Below, piece after piece: positions 47,201-53,357 of a DNA stretch of 53,357 bases. Source of the DNA: Zoogloeaceae bacterium. GTDB lineage: Bacteria > Pseudomonadota > Gammaproteobacteria > Burkholderiales > Rhodocyclaceae. Every line of letters begins with the position of its first letter. The first letter of the stretch is position 1. The notes beneath the pieces are model-generated. The model saw only the letters and a list, made by a program, of their open reading frames with translations. It had not been told where the DNA came from and ran no database searches. The stretch spans positions 1 through 53,357 of the forward strand of contig JAISRR010000064.1 of assembly GCA_031273565.1 (NCBI GenBank), given 5' to 3'. The position numbers and the translations under genes are program-made.

Positions 47201-49456
47201 GGCAAGAAGGCTTTTTTGGTAATCAAGGGGCAGGGTTTTCTGCTGCAAGCGTTCGCGGGCGTCTTCAACTGACTTGACCCGCAGGGAGGAAGGGAAAACG
47301 CGCACTTCGTTTTCTTCCCGGCGCAACAACGCCGCTTCTTCCAGCCAGGCAATCGCCGTGCGTACACGCGTGTCGTCGGTTGCCGAATCGCGCTGAAAAA
47401 TTCCGGCTGTATCTTCAAGCAAAATTTCTCCCGGCGTCGCCACGAGAGTTTCTTCACGGTATTTTTTGCGCGCCAGGTGACGCAACGCCCGTAAAACAGC
47501 CTGAATATCGTGCTGCTTCAGTTGGGCGCGGGCGTTCATGCTGAACTGCCGTTCCACATCGTCGGCGGTGTAAAGCAATACGCAGCGTGCCTGTGCCCGA
47601 TCCCGCCCCGCCCGTCCGGCTTCCTGCACATAGTTTTCCAGCGAACCGGGAATATCGGCGTGGATCACCAGGCGGACATCCGGCTTATCGATCCCCATGC
47701 CGAAAGCGTTGGTGGCCGCAATGATTTCCAGCCTGCCTTTAATGAAGTCCTTCTGCCGGGTTTTTTTGGTCTCCGGCGACAAACCGGCGTGGTAGCAGGC
47801 AGCTTGCCAGGCCTTTTGTTGCAGGAATTCGGCCACTTCTTCCGTGTTACGCCGGGTGGCGCAATATACAATCGCGCCGCTATGCCCATCGCGGCAAAGG
47901 TTTTTTTCGAGAAGCAGGTGAATGTGGGCGAATTTTTCGGGAGGCGTCGTGGGCACAACGTCGAAATCCAGATTTTCCCGCGCCGCGCCGCCGTCAAAAC
48001 ACTTGAGCGCAATGCCGAGGCTGTCGACGAAATACGCCACAATATCCGCCTTTACTTCCGGCTTGGCCGTCGCCGTCAGGCACAATACCGGCGGCGGGGG
48101 GCGTTTATCGGCGGCGGCGCGTTCCCGGATAAAACGTCCCACATAACGGTAATCCGGGCGGAAATCATGCCCCCATTTGGATAAACAGTGGGCTTCATCC
48201 AGCACCCAGGCGGCAATTTCCCGCTGTTCCAGGGTTTTGCGAAAACTGCGATTGCGTAGTTGCTCGGGTGAAACCAGCAAAATCCCCACTTCTCCCAGAC
48301 GCACCCGCTCCAGTACCTCGGCGCGCTCCGGCAACGAGAGCAGGCCATTCAACGCGGCGCAGCACCGGATATGTTTTTCCTCAAGTCCCGTAACCTGATC
48401 GGCCATCAGCGCCACCAAAGGCGAAATAACGACGCTCAGCGCCCCCGTCTTCTTAAAGCGGGACAGCGCCGGAATCTGATAACAGAGCGATTTGCCCGTG
48501 CCGGTCGGCAAAATGCCCAGCACATGATCGCCTTTCAATACGGCAGCGACAATGCTTTGCTGCATGGGAGCGCCATCCGCGCTTTTGGGTTCGGGGCGAA
48601 AAGCATCCCAGCCAAACCAGTGTTTGAGTTCCTTTTGCGCGTCATGCCGCTCCCGACACCAATGACAATCGGGGGCATCGCAAGCTTGATCGCGCAGGCG
48701 GCGCACCAAAGCCGCCGCTTCGGGAAACTGATGCCGCACCCAGGGCGGCATGACCGAAGTCAGGTCATCCGCTACCGAAAACCAGGCCAGGGCAAACGCC
48801 AGAGGCCAGGGTTGCAAAGCATCCGGCGCCAGCGCTTCTTCCAGATGCGTGTGGCAAACCCTGTCCTTCAACTCCGCGCGGATGGCGGTGAGGGCGGCAT
48901 CTTCACCGGGTCGGGGTGCTTGACGCAGGGTCATGAACAATGAATTCAGCCCCGCGCCCAGAGGGTTATGGCTTGTCGTCAACCAATGCCAGATCAGCAT
49001 GCGTCCGGGATGAGATTGCTGTAGATTCTGCAGGGTATCGTGTTGATCCCGAAAAACCTGCAATGCCAATTGAGCATCCTGCAAAGGATCATTCAGACGC
49101 TCCCGCTTGAGTTGCCCATCCTGATAATGCTTGACCAGACGGTGATAGGGATTGCGCGGAAAAGCCAGAGGATTGAGCCAGAGTGTATCCACCACGGGCA
49201 GTTTGAGGAGTGCAAGCGTTGGCGCGACGCTTTTCAGGTGTTCCCGGTCAAAGCGAATGATATTGTGCCCAAGCAAAAAAGCTGCGCCCGCCGCCAGTTC
49301 ATCCAGTTCCCGCAAAGCCGCCGATAAATCCCCCGGATGCCGATGCAGTATGCGTTCCGGCTGATCGCCGCGTATCGCGCCGATGGCATGGATGCGCCCG
49401 TCTTTTTTACCGATTTCCAGATCCAGCGCCAGACAGCGGGGAGCAAAACGGTTCAT
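44264..49456 (-). CDS. Giant fusion helicase: DEDD exonuclease-like + RecQ + UvrD/Rep domains
   Basis: A single 1730-codon frame. Residues about 1-170 form a DnaQ-like exonuclease fold: Asp-x-Glu in LALDLEIG, HNIIRFD, and a final LNDPLQDAQLA in which Asn sits where DEDDh enzymes carry His. A small Cys cluster (CDAPDCHWC, about 258-266) precedes a RecQ-type SF2 helicase. That helicase has Walker A LPTGTGKS near 315, DEAH in WVLDEAHCLSKWG near 417, ATNAFGMGIDKPDVR, and QEAGRAGRDRA near 608. A long helical, winged-helix-like middle follows. The UvrD/Rep SF1 helicase has AGPGSGKT near 1113, VDEYQDVS near 1239, GDDDQNIYGF, VTAHKAKGLEFD and YVAMTRARH near 1555. It should act on branched or damaged DNA. 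No operon partner is visible; its stop faces pccA. The biological role is unknown to me. Confidence 0.9.
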   Translation of the reverse strand: MNRFAPRCLALDLEIGKKDGRIHAIGAIRGDQPERILHRHPGDLSAALRELDELAAGAAFLLGHNIIRFDREHLKSVAPTLALLKLPVVDTLWLNPLAFPRNPYHRLVKHYQDGQLKRERLNDPLQDAQLALQVFRDQHDTLQNLQQSHPGRMLIWHWLTTSHNPLGAGLNSLFMTLRQAPRPGEDAALTAIRAELKDRVCHTHLEEALAPDALQPWPLAFALAWFSVADDLTSVMPPWVRHQFPEAAALVRRLRDQACDAPDCHWCRERHDAQKELKHWFGWDAFRPEPKSADGAPMQQSIVAAVLKGDHVLGILPTGTGKSLCYQIPALSRFKKTGALSVVISPLVALMADQVTGLEEKHIRCCAALNGLLSLPERAEVLERVRLGEVGILLVSPEQLRNRSFRKTLEQREIAAWVLDEAHCLSKWGHDFRPDYRYVGRFIRERAAADKRPPPPVLCLTATAKPEVKADIVAYFVDSLGIALKCFDGGAARENLDFDVVPTTPPEKFAHIHLLLEKNLCRDGHSGAIVYCATRRNTEEVAEFLQQKAWQAACYHAGLSPETKKTRQKDFIKGRLEIIAATNAFGMGIDKPDVRLVIHADIPGSLENYVQEAGRAGRDRAQARCVLLYTADDVERQFSMNARAQLKQHDIQAVLRALRHLARKKYREETLVATPGEILLEDTAGIFQRDSATDDTRVRTAIAWLEEAALLRREENEVRVFPSSLRVKSVEDARERLQQKTLPLDYQKSLLAIVEQLFNTPVDEGISTDELMGVAGLTPEKLRKALHDLETLGLSSNDTSLTAYVHVAVEYSSKKRLSAAIQLEKALIACLRAQHPDLAKGENATLHLRRLCQFLKDTGYPDALPERVNRLLYGLAADGRGEEGSDGSGNGGSIRLKRLDGETLDLTLQREWQALEKTAQRRENAASILLEHLLGSLPKDIKGLDILAETTLGKLMQAMQADMTLKGDMKNPQKLLDHALLWLHQQEVIRLNKGLTVFRSAMTLHLDPDWKKKFDDGDFEPLQIHYDGQKSQIHVMARYAELGLEAIEQAYIMVQDYFREEWEAFLAQWMPKREKEMERPMAATSWQSIVESLGNKTQQNIVTDNRKDSNVLVLAGPGSGKTRVLVHRIAYLVRGRRENPKGIIALAYNRHAAVQIRTRLQNLIGEDARHVTVLTLHALAMRLVGASLVERQIEKDKKDEDIFKKILQDAVHLLQGKDLPPEVADLQRDRLLAGFRWILVDEYQDVSQEQYDLIAALAGRTKAEADERINLFAVGDDDQNIYGFNGTSVEFIRRYETDYKAKPAYLVENYRSTAHIIAVANLMIAPARNRMKAKQPIRINAARIKDAAGGSWQKQDMVGQGRVQILPAGADDIVQAMCVMTEFTRLAALDRHWDWSCCAVIAREWKTLAPVRAWCEFHGIPVQEADEKPCNFWRLRETQKLCSALAQDENKLIRAPLIEQRLTELVRPNHPWWASLQEAVAEYAEEIGETELPLAHFRAWLAEWGREARQRQTGLLLVTAHKAKGLEFDHVAILDGHWNRIDRDEDRDSPRRLYYVAMTRARHTLMLACRQHPHGGNPLLNALPETDAILRRSPIELSPPPTELHRHYQRLTANDVYIDWAMSKHPRAACHTAIARLEAGSPLKLVEKTFGNDHKWYVTDMHDEVVGQLAQKFQPPKAMRCIAAQVRSIHVRYPSDVTEEKYKTQLASWLVRWEYILPELVFMPLEADSA

Positions 49457-49637
49457 TGCTGTTTTATCCGGTACTCATCGGCAGGAAATACGCCCATATT
49501 GCCACTTCAATTTATTTTGACCAGAAATATTCTATCGCGTTGCGGCGATGTTGACCGTCCTGGCAAATGGCCACCAACGCAGAACCGGAAGTCGTGGCGA
49601 TCACGAGAGCGGTCAGTATGGTTCGGCATCTGTGCGT

Positions 49638-50264
49638 TCAAGGTCGCGCCAATGCCTGCCGAAAGGTGAGATTGAGGCGAAAGCCGCCCACATCGGGATG
49701 AACGTCCGGGCGGATGGGTTGCACGCCGTGAAAGTACAGGCGGGCGGGGCCGCCCCAGATCAGGGCGTCGCCGTGTTCGAGGCGGATTTTTTGCGTTTTG
49801 TCGTGGCGCGTCGGGCCGCCCCACAGGAAAATGGCGGGCAGGCCGAAGGAGCAGGAAACGATGGGGGCGGATAAATCGGCTTCATCCTTGTCCTGATGCA
49901 GCCCCATGCGCGCGCCGGGGTCGTAGCGATTAATCAGGCAGGCGTCGGGATGAAAATCGGGAAAACCGGCTTCGGCGGCGAGGATAATCGCCAGCTCGCG
50001 CAGGGCGGAAGGCATGGGCGGCCAGGCTTGTCCGCTGATCGGGTCAAGGGCGCTGTAGCGATAGCCGCGCCGGTCGCTCACCCAGCCCATATCGCCGCAA
50101 TTCGTCATCGCCACGGACATGAAATAGCCCCGGCCCGTCTGCATGTGGCGCAGGGGGGCGCGTTCCAGTATGGGCGCGAGCGTGGTCAACAGGGCGGGGG
50201 CGGCGGTGAGCAAACGTCCCGGCAGCAGCACAGCGCCCGGTGACAATTCCAGTCGTGCAGACAT
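49638..50264 (-). CDS. alkB: Alpha-ketoglutarate-dependent DNA repair dioxygenase AlkB
   Basis: AlkB oxidatively removes methyl lesions (1-methyladenine, 3-methylcytosine) from DNA using Fe(II) and 2-oxoglutarate. I choose ATG 50264 (MSARLELSPGAVLLPG, about 208 residues, close to E. coli's 216). The frame is open far upstream, but that stretch is antisense to the next gene. Motifs: the substrate region GYRYSALDPISGQAWPPMP, CLINRYDPGARMGLHQDKDE with the iron-binding His-x-Asp, the later iron His in LYFHGV, and the 2-oxoglutarate-binding Arg in FRLNLTFR. The 5' flank carries an inverted repeat (50274-50346), which separates it from the divergent fusion gene. Confidence 0.93.
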   Translation of the reverse strand: MSARLELSPGAVLLPGRLLTAAPALLTTLAPILERAPLRHMQTGRGYFMSVAMTNCGDMGWVSDRRGYRYSALDPISGQAWPPMPSALRELAIILAAEAGFPDFHPDACLINRYDPGARMGLHQDKDEADLSAPIVSCSFGLPAIFLWGGPTRHDKTQKIRLEHGDALIWGGPARLYFHGVQPIRPDVHPDVGGFRLNLTFRQALARP

Positions 50265-50273
50265 CAGGGGAAA

Positions 50274-50346
50274 GAGGACAGAAAGCGGAAGACAGATCAT
50301 AATGCGACGGCGGTAAAATCGCCGGTAATTTTTCTGTCCTCTGTTT
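50274..50346. repeat. MITE-like inverted repeat of GAGGACAGA type, copy 2
   Basis: A left arm of GAGGACAGAAAGCGGAAGACAG (50274-50295, 22 bases) and a right arm TTCTGTCCTCTGTTT (50332-50346) flank a hairpin CGGCG/CGCCG (50308-50324). This is the same plan as 7134-7229. It fills the gap between the divergent alkB and GNAT-carbonic anhydrase genes and so overlaps their promoters. Confidence 0.55.
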
Positions 50347-50366
50347 GCTGAAACCAGCCTCCTGAA

Positions 50367-51524
50367 ATGAATGTCAACGCCCGTCTGATTACTTCCCCGA
50401 ATGACCCCGCGATTCATGCCATCCGCGAATTTTTTCGTGATTACGCAGCCTGGATGGGGGTGAATCTTTCTTTCCAGAGTTTTGACGAAGAGATCGCAAC
50501 GTTGCCGGGGCGCTACAGCGCGCCAACCGGACGGCTTTTCATTGGCGAGATCGACGGACAGCCCGCCGGTTGTGTCGGCATTCGCGCCATGTCGGAGAAC
50601 ATGTGCGAGGTGAAGCGCATGTATGTCACGCCCGAAATGCGGGGTCGTGGCGTGGGGACGGCGCTCGCCGTTGCCAGCATTCGCGCCGCCAAGGAAATGG
50701 GCTTTCATCGGCTGGTGCTGGATGCCATTCCTTCCATGCGGATGGCGGTCAAACTTTACCGTGAGATGGGGTTCACGGAATCGCCCGCCTACTATCCCGC
50801 GCCGCTGGAAGGTTCGATCTATCTTTCGCTGGATTTGCAGAATTGGTCGGAGGAGGGGATGCGCAGCGAAAATCTTCTGCATCTGTTCGATTTCAACCGC
50901 GCCTGGTCAAACCAGATGCAGACGCTGGATCCCGATTATTTCAACAAGCTTTCCAGCATTCAGGACCCCGATTATCTGTGGATCGGTTGTTCCGATTCGC
51001 GCGTGCCCGCCAATCAGATCGTCGGTCTGCTGCCGGGTGAGGTGTTCGTGCATCGTAATGTCGCCAACGTGGTGGTGCATACGGATTTGAATTGTCTTTC
51101 CGTCATCCAGTATGCGATTGACGTGCTCCATGTCAAACACATTATGGTGGTCGGGCACTACGGTTGCGGCGGCATCAAGGCCGCCCTGCAGAAAGACCGG
51201 ACGGGACTGGTGGATATATGGCTTCGACATGTTCAAGATGTGCACCAGAAGCATCAGGCCCTGGTGGACAGCCAGCCGGAAGCGGCGCGCCATGACCGCC
51301 TTTGCGAACTCAATGCCCTGGAACAGGCGACCAATGTTTGCCAGACGCATGTGGTGCAGGATGCCTGGGAGCGTGGTCAACCCCTGACGGTGCACGCCTG
51401 GATTTACAGCCTGAAAAACGGTTTGGCGCATGATCTGGGGATGACCGTGAGCAGTCAGGATGAGTTACCCGTCCGCTACAAAGCGGCGCTGGATGCGCTG
51501 AGTGACGCAGGGTGGCGGAACTGA
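50367..51524 (+). CDS. GNAT acetyltransferase - beta-carbonic anhydrase fusion
   Basis: One 385-codon frame holds two enzymes. Residues 1-164 form a GNAT N-acetyltransferase: FIGEIDGQPAGCVGI, VKRMYVTPEMRGRGVGTALA with the acetyl-CoA loop RGRGVG, and YREMGFTESPAYY. Residues 165-385 (221 aa) look like a complete Can-type beta-carbonic anhydrase, which hydrates CO2. It has the zinc ligands Cys and Asp in WIGCSDSRVPANQ and His and Cys in VGHYGCGGI, followed by the C-terminal VHAWIYSLKNG. A GGAGG placed five bases before the in-frame ATG 50859 could also start free carbonic anhydrase. No stop codon separates the halves, so the protein may be fused, dual-translated, or both. The acetyltransferase substrate is unknown. 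Confidence 0.88.
   Translation: MNVNARLITSPNDPAIHAIREFFRDYAAWMGVNLSFQSFDEEIATLPGRYSAPTGRLFIGEIDGQPAGCVGIRAMSENMCEVKRMYVTPEMRGRGVGTALAVASIRAAKEMGFHRLVLDAIPSMRMAVKLYREMGFTESPAYYPAPLEGSIYLSLDLQNWSEEGMRSENLLHLFDFNRAWSNQMQTLDPDYFNKLSSIQDPDYLWIGCSDSRVPANQIVGLLPGEVFVHRNVANVVVHTDLNCLSVIQYAIDVLHVKHIMVVGHYGCGGIKAALQKDRTGLVDIWLRHVQDVHQKHQALVDSQPEAARHDRLCELNALEQATNVCQTHVVQDAWERGQPLTVHAWIYSLKNGLAHDLGMTVSSQDELPVRYKAALDALSDAGWRN
50849..50861 (+). promoter_or_regulatory. Internal ribosome binding site and start for free carbonic anhydrase
   Basis: GGAGG, then AGGGG, then ATG (50859-50861) lie exactly at the domain junction and in frame. Spacing of five bases from GGAGG is near ideal. From here 221 residues remain, matching E. 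coli Can in length. Confidence 0.6.
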
Positions 51525-51591
51525 TGCTTGCAAAACCGGCGTAATGACTACATGTCGACAATGACAAACAGAATAAAGTGTTCGTTTGGCC

Positions 51592-51620
51592 TTGCTCATG
51601 GCGCGTTCAGGGGATAGAAT
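51592..51620 (+). promoter_or_regulatory. Candidate sigma-70 promoter for the NYN gene
   Basis: TTGCTC (51592-51597), a 17-base spacer and TAGAAT (51615-51620) lie about 95 bases upstream of ATG 51713. The -10 is good and the -35 weak. A small GCTCC-GAAA-GGAGC hairpin at 51669-51682 lies in the presumed leader. Confidence 0.35.
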
Positions 51621-51712
51621 CACCGGGTTGTTTGTGATCCATCGCAAGATTAAACAAATACGCAATGCTCCGAAAGGAGCCATACTTTTAATGAGATGAG
51701 GGGAAAATTATC

Positions 51713-52591
51713 ATGGATCGCTATGCCATTTTTGTGGATGCGGGCTACTTTTTTGCAGCAGGCGCACAGGCGGCATTCAAGCAGCACGTTTCCCGGCGGC
51801 AGGTGTCACTGAAATCTTCTCCGGCGGCGATGATCGCTGATCTGTGTTCTCAGGCGCGACGGGTAGTGGATAACCTGCCGCTGTTGCGTACTTATTGGTA
51901 TGACGCCACGCCCGGCCCGCGACTTTCCATGGAGCAATCGGCGCTGGCCATGCTGCCGGGCGTCAAGCTGCGTATTGGCGTGTTGAACAGTGTGGGACGG
52001 CAAAAGGGCGTGGATTCGCTGATCGTGACCGACATGATCGACCTTGCCCGCAATCGCGCCATTGCCGACGCGGTGTTGATGACCGGCGACGAGGATTTGC
52101 GCGTCGCCGTGCAGGTCGCCCAGTCTTTCGGGGTGCGCGTGCATCTTCTGGGCGCGGGCGACATTTCCCGCAATGTGAGTGATTTCCTGCAAATGGAAGC
52201 GGATTCCGTCACGGCGTTGGAAGACCGCTGGTTCGCCAGCCATCTCGAAGTCAATTACAACCAGCAATCCTACAATCCGACAGCGAGTATGACGGGCGCG
52301 ACGGGCACCATACCGCCGGAAGGTGGTGACCCGGTTGATGATGATGCCTTTCAGGATGCCGTTGATATGTCCATCAACGAAATCCTGAGCGATGTCTATC
52401 CCGACCAGTTGATGCAGTTGGGACAGCACTTCGTTTTCCAGAATTTCGTTCCCCCGGAATACGACCGTCGACTGGTCGCTATCGCGGCGTCGAATCTGAA
52501 TGGGCGCAAACTTTCCAACGAAGAAATTCGTAATCTGCGTAATCAGTTCGTGTGCGCCGTCAAGCTGCGTAACAACAACGAAACGGTCTGA
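51713..52591 (+). CDS. NYN-domain (LabA/DUF88-like) putative ribonuclease
   Basis: A 292-residue protein. Residues about 1-165 are a NYN (PIN-like) nuclease domain: MDRYAIFVDAGYFFAAG with a first acidic residue at 9, GVDSLIVTDMIDLARN, and ADAVLMTGDEDLRVAV, giving the Asp cluster typical of this fold, then GVRVHLLGAGDISRNVSDFLQMEAD. A Gly/Asp-rich linker (about 195-215) joins it to a C-terminal region (about 216-292), probably helical, that I do not recognise. NYN proteins are usually RNases or RNA-binding proteins; the target is unknown. A good GAGGGGAAAA site precedes the start. Confidence 0.82.
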   Translation: MDRYAIFVDAGYFFAAGAQAAFKQHVSRRQVSLKSSPAAMIADLCSQARRVVDNLPLLRTYWYDATPGPRLSMEQSALAMLPGVKLRIGVLNSVGRQKGVDSLIVTDMIDLARNRAIADAVLMTGDEDLRVAVQVAQSFGVRVHLLGAGDISRNVSDFLQMEADSVTALEDRWFASHLEVNYNQQSYNPTASMTGATGTIPPEGGDPVDDDAFQDAVDMSINEILSDVYPDQLMQLGQHFVFQNFVPPEYDRRLVAIAASNLNGRKLSNEEIRNLRNQFVCAVKLRNNNETV

Positions 52592-52667
52592 ACGTAACAG
52601 GGCGCGGTGGCCGCCCCGACAAGCCCCCGATCAAGACCCCCCGGAGGCATGCAGGGCAATTGCATGA

Positions 52668-52700
52668 ATGCCGAAGCCATGAATTTATGGCGGCATGTTT
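52668..52700 (+). terminator. Possible weak terminator after the NYN gene
   Basis: ATGCCG-AAG-CCAT-GAATTT-ATGG-CGGCAT forms a bulged hairpin (52668-52696) followed by GTTTTACC. The short, broken T-run makes this tentative. Confidence 0.4.
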
Positions 52701-52773
52701 TACCCGTTGGTTTGCGTTTCACTTTCGGGGGCGCTTCTGTTGCATCTGCCGTACGCCTTTCTGAATGAAACAC

Positions 52774-52793
52774 GCCCCTTCAGGAAGGGGCGC
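52774..52793 (-). terminator. Hairpin downstream of the CoA-transferase gene
   Basis: CGCCCCTTC-AG-GAAGGGGCG is a perfect nine-base stem with a two-base spacer, 27 bases beyond the minus-strand stop codon. On that strand it is followed by TGTTTCATT, a weak U-run. It probably ends the CoA-transferase transcript. Confidence 0.6.
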
Positions 52794-52820
52794 GCTCAGT
52801 GCGAAATCACATGACGAAAA

Positions 52821-53357
<537 letters not shown>

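Noticed and set aside
50265-50882. Long N-terminal extension of AlkB
   Set aside because: It is antisense to the acetyltransferase domain and includes an intergenic repeat; AlkB homology starts near 50264.

Overview
The window is about 53 kb of a GC-rich, tightly packed bacterial chromosome. I read it as a betaproteobacterium, probably near Rhodocyclales. The grounds are the convergent tsaD/plsY pair beside folB, prfB-lysS with the classic RF2 frameshift, an hldD-cysM junction, a PP2C/FHA pair and a meaB-pccB-pccA propionate operon. This placement is inferred from gene content and order; no 16S or other RNA gene is present. I found no tRNA, rRNA, CRISPR array, intact insertion sequence or prophage.

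Layout. 1-4800: 3' part of guaA, then dnaE. 4801-5259: repeat-rich spacer. 5260-11410: CapD/FlaA1-type nucleotide-sugar dehydratase, PpiD chaperone, tsaD, then divergent plsY and folB. 11546-16034 (minus strand): DUF4349-type lipoprotein, SpoIIAA-like protein, EamA permease, Rieske oxygenase and a lone CheB. 16145-20509 (plus strand): PP2C phosphatase and double-FHA protein, then prfB and lysS. 20683-24859: DnaQ-like exonuclease and an unusual pair made of a coiled-coil protein and a ClpB-D2-type AAA+ ATPase. 25085-28901: AT-richer surface-glycan island of three transferase-type proteins and an O-antigen polymerase/ligase-like protein, ending in a vestigial UDP-sugar dehydrogenase fragment. 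29411-35610: RND efflux pair, hldD, cysM. 35636-39258: AsmA/YdbH-like envelope protein and an RhlE-type RNA helicase. 39609-44195: meaB, pccB, pccA, closed by a strong terminator. 44264-50264 (minus strand): a 1730-residue exonuclease-RecQ-UvrD fusion, then AlkB. 50367-52591: a GNAT-carbonic anhydrase fusion and a NYN-domain protein. 52821-53357: C-terminal part of an acetyl-CoA hydrolase/CoA-transferase.

How the genes work together. Many are housekeeping: GMP synthesis, replication, t6A modification of tRNA, phospholipid and folate synthesis, translation termination and lysine charging. Envelope assembly recurs: CapD-type dehydratase, the glycan island and HldD serve surface polysaccharide and LPS core, while PpiD and the YdbH-like protein serve the periplasm. 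MeaB with propionyl-CoA carboxylase, and a CoA-transferase at the edge, point to propionyl-CoA/methylmalonyl-CoA metabolism.

The most interesting items are: (1) the two-gene coiled-coil/AAA+ module at 21522-24859, with a degenerate first ATPase-like domain and no visible ClpP-docking loop; (2) the exonuclease-RecQ-UvrD single-chain helicase at 44264-49456; (3) the GNAT-carbonic anhydrase fusion at 50367-51524, with a near-perfect internal ribosome binding site at the junction; (4) long G homopolymers inside ppiD (G11) and the YdbH-like gene (G9); and (5) several families of dispersed palindromic repeats, some of which supply codons at gene ends.
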